40,606 nucleotides of DNA from Hyphomicrobiales bacterium (GTDB lineage: Bacteria; Pseudomonadota; Alphaproteobacteria; Rhizobiales; Rhizobiaceae): assembly GCA_900474095.1 (NCBI GenBank), contig UCOA01000006.1:1-40606 (forward strand), read 5' to 3'. Position numbers and translations under genes: made by a program. Positions 16,701-23,655 of this stretch are shown here, piece by piece. Positions within the stretch are counted from its first letter, which is position 1, and each line of letters opens with the position of its first letter. The notes beneath the pieces were generated by a model, which had not been told where the DNA came from, did not search any database, and saw only the letters and a list, made by a program, of their open reading frames with translations.

Positions 16701-16907
16701 GCGGCGACAGACCGGAAAGCCGACAATCAGGAGGAGCTTAGAGCGTTGCGGTCGGAAGTCGCCAGGTCGCAGGATTCGCTTCACGAAGCGGCCTCGGCAG
16801 CCGGGCGTCTGGCGATGGAAGAACTTCGCGGCAAGGTACGGGCGCAGCCGATCTCGGCTGCCGTAGCGGTTGGCTTCCTGGCCTTTTTGTACGGGGTCAC
16901 ACGATGA
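16674..16907 (+). CDS. DUF883-like membrane-anchored protein, possibly 5' truncated
   Basis: A frame of 77 residues. A long charged helix (DRKADNQEELRALRSEVARSQDSLHEAASAAG) is followed by MEELRGKVRAQPISAAVAVGFLAFLYGVTR. The helix plus a short C-terminal membrane anchor beginning at a Pro is the layout of the DUF883/ElaB group, which in E. coli binds ribosomes and anchors them to the inner membrane. The only start is a TTG at 16674 without a ribosome site, and it overlaps the preceding pseudogene, so the 5' end may have been lost by a deletion joining two genes. The stop overlaps the next ATG (ATGA). Confidence 0.5.
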   Translation: MDRRRDEALAATDRKADNQEELRALRSEVARSQDSLHEAASAAGRLAMEELRGKVRAQPISAAVAVGFLAFLYGVTR

Positions 16908-17108
16908 GCGCCACAGGCAATCGGTCGAAAGATCTGGCCGCCGAATACATTAGGCTCGGCGACAAGCGCCGAGCGACGACAATCTCGTCTCGACCCGAGA
17001 GTGGGCAAAAGGCACTGCAATGAGACCTTCTGGAGGGATGAGATGGAAAGCTTGCTTGATGCCGAGCGCAAGGACGTCGAGACGTTCCTGCCGAGCAACC
17101 CCGTCTGA
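16904..17108 (+). pseudogene. Short frame coupled to the DUF883-like gene, probably frameshifted
   Basis: The ATG at 16904 overlaps the previous stop and gives SATGNRSKDLAAEYIRLGDK before a TGA at about 17021-17023. A second frame picks up with NETFWRDEMESLLDAERKD and ends at TGA 17106-17108. Both halves are charged and helical, so a single frameshifted protein is likely. The family is not recognised. Confidence 0.35.
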
Positions 17109-17145
17109 TCCCTTCCGACAATGTTAACTCATAAGGAACCCTCCG

Positions 17146-17566
17146 ATGTCGAACGCAACAAACGACCAGAGCCACCTTGGCCCTTCCAATGAAACCAGTC
17201 CCACCGAATTCGGTCACTCTGTCGAGAGCCGCGCCCAAATCCTGGACTCATCAACCACCGCGGGGAAAGAGGCTGAACTTCTGAATATCTATCGCCTCGT
17301 TCCCATAGCCGACGCCAACGATCCCCGGTGGGACAACTCACCGTACCAAGGTGAAGTGGTGGTTGCCGCGCATACCACAAGCGATGCGTGCATCGTCGCC
17401 GCCGAACGTGAGCTCGATTTCATGGAAATCGATTCAGCTCCGGCCGAGGGCGTGACAACAAGCAACGCGAGCGCGTTCCGGTCGGAGACCATGCCCGACG
17501 TGCTCTCCAACGTGGGTGATCGAGGGCGAAATCAGCGTCGACACCATCAAGCCCGTTCAAGTCTGA
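17146..17566 (+). pseudogene. Hypothetical small protein with a C-terminal frameshift
   Basis: The frame from ATG 17146 (AAGGAACCCTCCG upstream) contains a core IYRLVPIADANDPRWDNSPY, QGEVVVAAHTTSDACIVAAE and FMEIDSAPAEGVTTSNASAF. It resembles short uncharacterised rhizobial proteins I recall, in which the core is followed by a short strand. In this frame the end turns into a basic, Gln-rich run to 17601. A different frame gives VIEGEISVDTIKPVQV ending at TGA 17564-17566, which fits the family better. So a frameshift near 17505-17518 has probably replaced the C terminus. The longer basic tail may still be expressed. Confidence 0.5.
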
Positions 17567-17667
17567 CGCTCCAGGCTCTTTTGATTCCGCGAACTACTTA
17601 GTTCGACATCAGCAAACCTGATCGGTCGGCCAAACGCATTTAATTTCAAAAAGATGCACTCGACGCG

Positions 17668-17915
17668 AGGTTTCTTGCACCGAGTTGGAATCCTATCTGC
17701 TTCATGCGGTTGTGCGGCGGGTCCGAGGAGCGCAGCCATTTCAAGTTTCGGTTCAAGGATAACTCCCATGGCCCTCCGGTAGCGCGTGTCGGGCTGACAA
17801 TTAGTGTGGACTTTTTTGCCGTATGAAGTCGACTAACGCCATAAATGGAGCACGCCGTCTTCACCTGGATCAAGCTTATTGTGGATGGCGGTTACGAGTA
17901 GGCTCGAGCGCCGAC
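17668..17915 (+). repeat. Segment duplicated from 5264-5655 (copy 2, decayed)
   Basis: The same leader, gene ends and downstream flank as copy 1, with an internal deletion of about 150 bases. It includes GGAAT-N16-GGTT at 17687-17711, a decayed EcfG-like site. Confidence 0.75.
17738..17826 (+). pseudogene. DUF6894 gene remnant
   Basis: This is the decayed copy of the gene at 5336-5575. The start codon and four codons' worth of bases around it are altered (the CCATGTGTAGTTTCAAG of copy 1 becomes CCATTTCAAG). About 150 bases between the FKFRF strand and the PVARVGLTISVD strand are missing. The ribosome site GAGGAGCGCAGCC and the TGA stop are still aligned. It cannot make the original protein. 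Confidence 0.75.
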
Positions 17916-18055
17916 AGAAGAGCCGCCCTCAGCGCCTGCGTCTTGATGCGATCAGCCTCCCGCTTTTCTTCTATCATAGCGTTGGCAACAGTCTTCGACT
18001 GCTCGAAATCTCCCTTGGGAGACGGCCCGCGCGGTCTGCGTTTTTCGTTCTGCAT
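17876..18055 (-). CDS. Small charged helical protein, KT-x-ALR motif family
   Basis: About 59 residues: MQNEKRRPRGPSPKGDFEQS, then VANAMIEEKREADRIKTQALRAALL and a short tail. It is the best-formed member of a family found three times here (also 6139-6321 and 12334-12528). The shared parts are a basic PKG(x)SP(R/K)GDFE lead and a helix with KTxALRxA. The ATG at 18055 has GGAGGTCCAACG upstream, an excellent ribosome site. It is divergent from the DUF892 gene. Its 3' end lies in the duplicated segment at 17668-17915. Function is unknown; the highly charged helix suggests binding to nucleic acid or protein. Confidence 0.65.
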   Translation of the reverse strand: MQNEKRRPRGPSPKGDFEQSKTVANAMIEEKREADRIKTQALRAALLSALEPTRNRHPQ

Positions 18056-18149
18056 CGTTGGACCTCCGACGACGCAAACATATTCCAACGACCAGATGCA
18101 GCAATTAAGTTTGACATGTCTGCTGAGAGATTCCGGGGTTGGAATCTAC

Positions 18150-18174
18150 GGAACCAAAGCACTCGGTCTTAGTT
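18150..18174 (+). promoter_or_regulatory. EcfG-type promoter for the DUF892 gene
   Basis: GGAAC at 18150-18154, 16 bases, AGTT at 18171-18174. It ends 33 bases before the ATG at 18208. Confidence 0.6.
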
Positions 18175-18207
18175 GAGTGCCGCTATCAACCCAATTAGGA
18201 GACGAAA

Positions 18208-18711
18208 ATGACTGAGAAAACACTGGACGACCTGTTCCTCGATACGCTCAAGGACATCTATTTCGCAGAAAAGCACATCCTGAAAGCGCTGCCGAAAATA
18301 GCACGCGCGGCACAGTCTCCTGAAGGTAAGGCGGCCTTCCTGAAGCACAAGGACGAGACCGAAGGCCAGATTGAACGCTTGCAGCAGGTGTTCGAGATTA
18401 TCGGGAAACCCGCTCGCGGAAAGACGTGCGAGGCCATTCAGGGCATTATTGCCGAAGGTGAGGAAATCATCGAAGAGTTCAAGGGTTCCGTCGCTCTCGA
18501 CGCTGGCCTCATCTCGTCGGCTCAGGCAGTCGAGCACTATGAAATCGCTCGCTACGGAACATTGAAGTCCTGGGCGGCGCAGCTTGGCTACACCGATGCC
18601 GTTGCACTGTTCGATGCGAATTTGCAGGAAGAGCTGGCCACTGATCAGAAGCTGACCCAACTCGGTGAAGCTTCGGCGAATCCGAAGGGCGCGAAAAAGA
18701 AGGTCGCCTGA
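18208..18711 (+). CDS. DUF892 (YciF-like) ferritin-like protein
   Basis: A 167-residue all-helical protein of the DUF892/YciF family. Marks are LDDLFLDTLKDIYFAEKHILKALPKI, KAAFLKHKDETEGQIERLQQVFE, a helix with CEAIQGIIAEGEEIIEE, and SAQAVEHYEIARYGTLKSWA with LGYTDAVALFDANLQEE. The Glu and His residues in these helices (E in YFAEKH, HKDET, VEHYE, QEE) are those proposed to form a di-metal site as in ferritins. The family is stress-induced and soluble; its reaction is unproven. The C-terminal tail is Lys-rich. The ATG has TAGGAGACGAAA upstream. An EcfG-type promoter lies upstream and a terminator with a T run follows, so it is its own unit. Confidence 0.93.
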   Translation: MTEKTLDDLFLDTLKDIYFAEKHILKALPKIARAAQSPEGKAAFLKHKDETEGQIERLQQVFEIIGKPARGKTCEAIQGIIAEGEEIIEEFKGSVALDAGLISSAQAVEHYEIARYGTLKSWAAQLGYTDAVALFDANLQEELATDQKLTQLGEASANPKGAKKKVA

Positions 18712-18732
18712 TCACGTCGCAATTAAAAGAAG

Positions 18733-18764
18733 GGCCGTCTCCTGCGAGGCGGCCATTCCTTTTT
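18733..18764 (+). terminator. Rho-independent terminator after the DUF892 gene
   Basis: GGCCGTCTC and GAGGCGGCC form a 9-base stem (one G-T pair) with a four-base loop, followed by ATTCCTTTTT. It is a classic terminator 22 bases after the stop. Confidence 0.75.
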
Positions 18765-18779
18765 AGGCTCGCAATTCTA

Positions 18780-19433
18780 CTATGCGCCAGTCTCGCCATG
18801 CGGTGCAGCGACGGTCTTCGATTCCGGCGAACCTCTGAAACGCAGGAAGATCGAGAGCACGACGATGACGGCTGTCGAGAGGAACTCGCTCTGCCAATTT
18901 TGCAAGGATTCGAACCAAAACTGGGCGCTAACGAGGTGCTCGGCGATGGAGACTGTTGGCTGGCCGTGCATCATGGCCTCGGCATTTTTCGCCTCTGCGC
19001 TGTATCGCAGGTGGAGGATGAATGTCAGCACAAAAAGGAAGCCGAGTGCGATGCCCAACGAGTAGGAATAGACCGCCTGTGCAAAACCGCCCAGGCGGAC
19101 GGGCCACGGAGCTTCGGCATCGTCCTGCTTCAATGCAGGATCCTCGTCCTGGTCCGCGGCTTCGTCCGGGTCTTTCGATTCGCTAGATCCCCGCTGAAAC
19201 AGAAACGCCGTCAGCATCACATACGCCGACATTTGCAGAAACTCGGATTCCCAGTTTTCGAAGAGAGATGACAGGAAGTGCCCGGATTTCGCATAAGCCG
19301 CGAGGCCGATCAGTGCGTGATCGGCGAGTTCATGATCGTAGACCGACCATCCTGTGAGGAGCATGCCGCCGATGGTGAGAAGCGATAGGGCAACGAGTAC
19401 GATTGTGAGGCTGTTGTCGCGCAAGGTTTTCAT
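18780..19433 (-). CDS. DUF6766 family membrane protein
   Basis: A 217-residue integral membrane protein with about four segments: residues 9-28, 70-85 (MSAYVMLTAFLF), 125-147 (YSLGIALGFLFVLTFILHL) and 185-200 (FLSTAVIVVLSIFL). Two similar halves each have a (F/W)ESLxNWxSEFLxx(A/S) motif: SSLFENWESEFLQMSA and FESLQNWQSEFLSTAV. This internal repeat is typical of the DUF6766 family, which is of unknown function and common in stress islands of rhizobia and sphingomonads. An acidic Asp/Glu loop lies between. The ATG follows GGGGAGAGATC. An EcfG-type promoter ends 27 bases upstream. It is divergent from 19574-19924 with its own EcfG site. Confidence 0.82.
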   Translation of the reverse strand: MKTLRDNSLTIVLVALSLLTIGGMLLTGWSVYDHELADHALIGLAAYAKSGHFLSSLFENWESEFLQMSAYVMLTAFLFQRGSSESKDPDEAADQDEDPALKQDDAEAPWPVRLGGFAQAVYSYSLGIALGFLFVLTFILHLRYSAEAKNAEAMMHGQPTVSIAEHLVSAQFWFESLQNWQSEFLSTAVIVVLSIFLRFRGSPESKTVAAPHGETGA

Positions 19434-19460
19434 GATCTCTCCCCTTTGTGAACTTCACCG

Positions 19461-19485
19461 AACTAGGGTGTGAGTGGATGGTTCC
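19461..19485 (-). promoter_or_regulatory. EcfG-type promoter for the DUF6766 gene
   Basis: Minus strand: GGAAC (19485-19481), 16 bases, AGTT (19464-19461). It ends 27 bases before the ATG at 19433. Confidence 0.62.
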
Positions 19486-19516
19486 CGCCTCGCGGTGATT
19501 GCCAGATAGCTGGACC

Positions 19517-19541
19517 GGAACCAAATTGCTCCACCTCAGTT
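19517..19541 (+). promoter_or_regulatory. EcfG-type promoter for the hypothetical gene at 19574
   Basis: GGAAC at 19517-19521, 16 bases, AGTT at 19538-19541. It ends 32 bases before the ATG at 19574 and is back-to-back with the opposite promoter at 19461-19485. Confidence 0.62.
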
Positions 19542-19573
19542 GATCGTGACTTCCGACACCTTGAGAGAGAGCC

Positions 19574-19924
19574 ATGCCCTTTACAGCCAGCGCGAAATCA
19601 GACGCACAAGCCCTCTTCGATGATCAGTGGCCATCGACGATGGGTCTAGCAGAGGAAGACGTTGTCGGTTTCGTCAGTGCGATGTGTTTTAGTCCCATGG
19701 ATGATGGCGAAATGGTCATGCGGCTGGCGGGAGAAGACGGTGAACTCATCGATCTCCGCACGAATCCGGTCTGCGCCGGAAGGCTTGCGATCGCGCTTCT
19801 TGATCTCATCAACCAGAATGGCTGGTTCGACGTCGATCTTCGCGTGACCGACAGTGGATCGGAAATAGCACGGATCATCCCCCAGGCAAGCAAGACGTTT
19901 GTCTGCGCTGCCGCAAACGACTGA
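19574..19924 (+). CDS. Hypothetical protein, probable stress regulon member
   Basis: A 116-residue soluble protein of no family I recognise. It has an acidic mixed alpha/beta profile: QALFDDQWPSTMGLAEEDVVGF, then FSPMDDGEMVMRLAGEDGELID, then an Ala-Leu helix (AGRLAIALLDLINQNGWFD) and a last strand DLRVTDSGSEIARII. The two-strand-helix-strand order suggests a small compact fold. The ATG has GAGAGAGAGCC upstream, a modest ribosome site. Its assignment as a real gene is supported by the exact GGAAC-N16-AGTT promoter upstream and by the divergent DUF6766 gene with a matching promoter. Confidence 0.6.
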   Translation: MPFTASAKSDAQALFDDQWPSTMGLAEEDVVGFVSAMCFSPMDDGEMVMRLAGEDGELIDLRTNPVCAGRLAIALLDLINQNGWFDVDLRVTDSGSEIARIIPQASKTFVCAAAND

Positions 19925-19971
19925 TCCCTTGCGGCAGCGATTTTCGCTCTCGGCTGGAACCAAATCGCCAG

Positions 19972-20231
19972 TCACTGCTTTTGGTTCGTTGATCCCCTAA
20001 AACTGTCGGCCCAAACAGACAAAGGTTTGAGCCGACAGACTGTTGATGTCACCGCAGGAGCTTCAACGTCGGAATATACCTGAACCGCATCCGGAAGCCT
20101 CGCACCTTTGATCTCGATCGCCTTAACCGACGCATTTAGTTCGGCGAGTTCGGAGAGCGTGAACGTGATCCTCGACGCTCCTACGTTCTCTACCATATGA
20201 GCCATCTGTAACGGTAACGATTGATTGTCAT
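19972..20231 (-). pseudogene. Aldo/keto reductase remnant
   Basis: The 3' part encodes the C terminus of an aldo/keto reductase: ENVGASRITFTLSELAEL, then AIEIKGARLPDAVQVYSDVEAPA. This matches the family end (NLGAAxIxLTxxEL, then IxGxRYPE). The 5' end survives as AAGGAGCCCAAC plus ATG at 20231, encoding MTINRYRY, which is how such genes begin. The roughly 250 catalytic residues between are gone, and the join is out of frame. So an internal deletion has left both ends of one gene. It probably belonged to the neighbouring LysR and SDR redox locus. Confidence 0.6.
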
Positions 20232-20239
20232 GTTGGGCT

Positions 20240-20257
20240 CCTTGTTTTTCAACAAGG
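20240..20257 (-). repeat. Hairpin spanning the ribosome site of the reductase remnant
   Basis: CCTTGTT and AACAAGG form a 7-base stem with a four-base loop. Its downstream arm on the minus strand contains the AAGG of the ribosome site. It may have controlled translation or be a chance hairpin. Confidence 0.35.
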
Positions 20258-20454
20258 GAACAGACGGATCAATCTATGGGCGACGCAACCTGCATCCAGC
20301 GGCCGTTGTTGTCGTGGCACGATTCCTTTCTCGGCGACGTAGCGGATTCAAATCGTCGCTTCACCCGGGATTATGGGACAACTTCCATTGGTGCCGGTTG
20401 ATCGCTTTCACCCTGCACCACCAAAGGGACCACCGATTTGGTCTTGGTGACTTG

Positions 20455-21354
20455 TCATGAATCCCAGTAGGGGGGATCTCCGAACGCTTTCTTGAGATGC
20501 TCAGCGATGGCGCGAAGCTTCTTCGACGGATTGCGGCCCTCGGGATGCGCCATATAGATGAACTCTGGCTCCGGCTTGTCGCCGATGTCGATTTCAACGA
20601 GCGAACTGTTCTTGATCGCTGGCCCGGCAATGAACGCTGGGAGAAGTGCGATGCCGAGACCGGCAATCGCCGCATCGCGCATCATGTCGCCGTTGTTCAT
20701 ACCCAGCGCCAGCTTCGCCCGAACGGTAATCGCGCCTTCCCGGGTCTGGAACCGCCAGTCGGCGACGCCGCGATTGGTGTAGAAGATGCCGCGATGATCG
20801 CTGAGTTCGTCAAGCGTCGCCGGCTTTCCATAGCGGGCAAAATAGTCCGGCGAGGCGGTCAGCAACCGCCGGCTAGGTGCAAGTTTCCAAGCGACTAGCC
20901 TTGAGTCGACGATCGGGCCGTGGCGGATGATCGCGTCATAGCCGCCCGACGAGAGATCCACGCGCCGATCGTCTATGTCGAGTGTCAGTTCAATCCCAGG
21001 ATTCTGCGCCAGAAACGGATAGAGCGCAGGACCGAGATGCATGCGTCCGAAGGTAACTGGGCCAGCGATCCTGACGGGGCCGGCCAGCGTGCCGCGCCGT
21101 TCCGCCATATCGGCCGCCGCATCGTTAATCTCCTGCACGATGCGGCGTGCACGATCAAGAAAGGCAATTCCGTCCTCAGTCAGAGTCAGCTTGCGCGTCG
21201 TGCGGCGAAGCAACGTGCCGCCGAGCGTCTTTTCCAATTCGGCTAGCCTTTCGCTGACCACCGATTTTGACAGGCGAAGCCGGCGTGCCGCTTCGCTGAT
21301 CGAGCCGCTCTCCACGACAGCGACGAAAGCCGTGATCCCTTCGATTCTCATCAT
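20455..21354 (-). CDS. LysR family transcriptional regulator
   Basis: A 299-residue LysR regulator. Residues 1-60 are a winged helix-turn-helix: ITAFVAVVESGSISEAARRLRLSKSVVSERLAELEKTLGGTLLRRTTRKLTLT. The effector domain follows (GPVRIAGPVTFGRMHLGPAL to the C terminus); it is the CrgA-like type with GGYDAIIRHGPIVDSRLVAWKLA. It should act as a tetramer, binding a site in the 125-base gap to the SDR gene and activating or repressing it in response to a small molecule. The two adjacent ATG codons have GGAGATGCCGAACA upstream. Transcription runs away from the SDR and toward the reductase remnant, a typical divergent regulator arrangement. Confidence 0.93.
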   Translation of the reverse strand: MMRIEGITAFVAVVESGSISEAARRLRLSKSVVSERLAELEKTLGGTLLRRTTRKLTLTEDGIAFLDRARRIVQEINDAAADMAERRGTLAGPVRIAGPVTFGRMHLGPALYPFLAQNPGIELTLDIDDRRVDLSSGGYDAIIRHGPIVDSRLVAWKLAPSRRLLTASPDYFARYGKPATLDELSDHRGIFYTNRGVADWRFQTREGAITVRAKLALGMNNGDMMRDAAIAGLGIALLPAFIAGPAIKNSSLVEIDIGDKPEPEFIYMAHPEGRNPSKKLRAIAEHLKKAFGDPPYWDS

Positions 21355-21479
21355 TGTTCGGCATCTCCGGATTTCAGTTCCCCGATCAGAAGACTATTCC
21401 GAACGAGCCGAAAAGGCCATCTTCAGTGCATCGGGAAGCGCGGCAAATCGCCGTTCTCTGTACATCAAGGAGATGAGAC

Positions 21480-22244
21480 ATGAACCGCTTGAACAACAAG
21501 GTCGCCATCGTCACGGGCGCAAGCTCTGGCATCGGCCGGGTGACTGCAAAGCTGTTTGCCGCCGAAGGCGCCAAGGTTGTCGTCGGGGCACGCCGCCAGG
21601 TGGAACTCGACAGCCTAGTCGAGGAAATCCGTGCCGCCGGCGGCGAGGCTGTCGCGGTCGCCGGCGACGTCCGCTCGGAAGAATTTCACAACGCCTTGGT
21701 CGCTGTTGCAGTGGATAATTATGGTGCGCTGGACATCGCCTTCAACAATGCCGGCATCCTCGGCGAGGCCGGGCCAAGCACTGGTGTATCGGAAGCTGGC
21801 TTCAGCGAAACGGTGGCGATCAACCTGACCGCCTCGTTTCTTGCCGCCAAGCACCAGATCGCTCAGATGGAAAAGAACGGAGGTGGCTCGGTGATCTTCA
21901 CCTCAACGTTCGTCGGCTACAGCTTCTCTTTCCCAGGCGTCGCTGCCTATGCCGCTAGCAAGTCCGGGCTGATTGGCCTGACTCAGGCGCTCGCCGCTGA
22001 GTACGGTCAGCAGAATGTCCGGGTCAACGCGATCCTGCCGGGTGCCGTTGATACAGACATGTACAGGGACATGAACGACACAGCCGACAAACAGGCCTTC
22101 GTCACCAACCTGCATGCCCTGAAGCGGGTGGCCACGCCTGACGAGGTGGCCCGCTCGGTGCTCTTCCTCGCCTCGGACGATGCTAGCTTCGTCACCGGCA
22201 CTGCATCGCTTATTGATGGCGGTGCGTCGATCACCCGCACCTGA
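21480..22244 (+). CDS. Short-chain dehydrogenase/reductase (classical SDR)
   Basis: A 254-residue classical SDR. The nucleotide-binding motif is TGASSGIG (near 13-20). NNAG is near 88, a Ser precedes the active site, and the catalytic Tyr157 and Lys161 are in AAYAASKSG. The end GGASI is typical of the SDR family. The motif VVVGARR after beta-2 suggests NADP(H) use. Substrate is unknown. The start has CAAGGAGATGAGAC upstream. It is probably regulated by the divergent LysR gene. The hydrolase gene at 22423 follows in the same direction after 178 bases, so the two may share a pathway for detoxifying or degrading a small organic compound. Confidence 0.94.
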   Translation: MNRLNNKVAIVTGASSGIGRVTAKLFAAEGAKVVVGARRQVELDSLVEEIRAAGGEAVAVAGDVRSEEFHNALVAVAVDNYGALDIAFNNAGILGEAGPSTGVSEAGFSETVAINLTASFLAAKHQIAQMEKNGGGSVIFTSTFVGYSFSFPGVAAYAASKSGLIGLTQALAAEYGQQNVRVNAILPGAVDTDMYRDMNDTADKQAFVTNLHALKRVATPDEVARSVLFLASDDASFVTGTASLIDGGASITRT

Positions 22245-22422
22245 AGGCCGAGGATCCATGCGGCTGGCGCGAGATATGGTGCCAGTCGCCAAAGCTCGTT
22301 GGAGCCCGTCAACCGAAAGCTTCCGCTCCTGTCGCATCACGTCGGTTCCCCAGGACGCGTAACAAAGACATTTATGCCATAGTCCGGATGCGTCCGGTTC
22401 CCTTCACCTTGGAGACACGTAA

Positions 22423-23337
22423 ATGCACAGACTACTATTCGGCATACTTGCAATGATCCTGTTGGCATTCCCCGTTGCGGCACAGGTCCATCCGTTTCCA
22501 GCCGGCTTCCAGAACCAGGACGTCGATGCCAACGGCGTGACCCTGCATGTGCGCGTAGGAGGCAAGGGCCCGGCCGTCGTGCTCATCCATGGCTTCGGCG
22601 ACACCGGAGACATGTGGGCGCCGCTTGCCGCGGATCTCGTCCGTGATCACCGGGTGATCATTCCCGATTTGCGCGGCATGGGAATGTCGTCGCATCCTGC
22701 GGACGGTTACGACAAGCGCACACAGGCCGCCGACATCCGTGCCATGATGACATCACTCGGCGTCGACCGTGCTGTCGTCGTCGGGCATGACATCGGCACG
22801 ATGGTGGCCTACGCCTTCGCGGCGCGCTATCCCGAAGCGACAGAGAAGCTTGTCGTGATGGATGCGCCCGTCCCCGGAATCCCGCCCTGGAACGATATCG
22901 TCCGCAATCCGCTCCTCTGGCATTTTGATTTCGGCGGTCCGGACGCGGAGCGTCTGGTTGCGGGGCGCGAGCGGATTTATCTCGACCGGTTTTGGAACGA
23001 GTTTGCCGGCGACCCGAGTAAGATCGATGAAGCGACCCGCACGCACTATGCGCAGCTCTATGCAATGCCCGGAGCTATGCGCGCGGCCTTCGCGCAGTTT
23101 CGCACAATTCGACAGGACGCTGAAGACAACCGCACGTCCATGACCACGAAGCTTACCATGCCGGTGCTCGCAATCGGCGGTGAGAAGTCGTTCGGGGCCA
23201 ATGAGGCGGTTGTGATGCGAAACGCTGCCGTTGATGTAACAGAGGTCGTGATCCCCAATGCCGGCCACTGGCTCATGGAAGAGCAACCGACCGCGACGAT
23301 TTCCGCGGTGCGGGCATTCCTCGATGGCTCGCGCTAG
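22423..23337 (+). CDS. Secreted alpha/beta hydrolase, epoxide hydrolase-like
   Basis: A 304-residue protein with a signal peptide (MHRLLFGILAMILLAFPVAAQ), so it is exported. The fold is alpha/beta hydrolase: HGFGDTGDMWAPLA (oxyanion side), DLRGMGMSSHP, and VVVGHDIGTMVAYAFAARYP with Asp at position 123 as the nucleophile, as in epoxide hydrolases and haloalkane dehalogenases. A WLMEE motif after GHW supplies the His. The Asp nucleophile rules out a simple esterase. The substrate is unknown; epoxides or haloacids are plausible. The ribosome site is modest (CTTGGAGACACGTAA). The gene follows the SDR in the same direction and may be part of its operon. Confidence 0.88.
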   Translation: MHRLLFGILAMILLAFPVAAQVHPFPAGFQNQDVDANGVTLHVRVGGKGPAVVLIHGFGDTGDMWAPLAADLVRDHRVIIPDLRGMGMSSHPADGYDKRTQAADIRAMMTSLGVDRAVVVGHDIGTMVAYAFAARYPEATEKLVVMDAPVPGIPPWNDIVRNPLLWHFDFGGPDAERLVAGRERIYLDRFWNEFAGDPSKIDEATRTHYAQLYAMPGAMRAAFAQFRTIRQDAEDNRTSMTTKLTMPVLAIGGEKSFGANEAVVMRNAAVDVTEVVIPNAGHWLMEEQPTATISAVRAFLDGSR

Positions 23338-23460
23338 CAAGCTTCGTTTTAGCTCGCGCTTGCGCACGAACTCATCGTCTTTTGTGAACCAGAATAGTTG
23401 ATCCTCCCAAGCACCTCCTGTCGCAAGAAGCCCAACCTCTCCAGACTCTTGCGACAAGCC

Positions 23461-23490
23461 GATCCTGCTCTCGGCAGGATCTTGCTTTCT
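23461..23490 (+). terminator. Hairpin terminator after the hydrolase
   Basis: GATCCTGC and GCAGGATC form an 8-base stem with a five-base loop, followed by a T-rich run (TTGCTTTCT). It lies about 120 bases past the hydrolase stop. Confidence 0.5.
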
Positions 23491-23510
23491 CGCTTCTCAC
23501 ATCCGTTTGA

Positions 23511-23617
23511 TTATGCCGAGTTGGCCGGGCAGTGAGCCGCAACTTGCTTCTCTGTATCGGGCAGAGCCGGCATAATCCGGATATCGGCATTAGCACATTA
23601 TGCCGATATCGGCATAA
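23511..23617. repeat. Cluster of TTATGCCGA repeats with a perfect 20-base palindrome
   Basis: Five copies of the core TTATGCCGAtat are packed in about 107 bases: plus at 23511-23519, minus at 23567-23575 and 23581-23592, and two back-to-back at 23598-23617. The last two form the perfect palindrome TTATGCCGATATCGGCATAA. Two copies have single mismatches. The arrangement resembles arm and core sites of a recombinase or a dimeric regulator cluster. No recombinase gene is adjacent in the window. Confidence 0.85.
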
Positions 23618-23655
23618 GTCGCATTGGACGGGGCGTTTGCAGCCCGGGGATCCAC

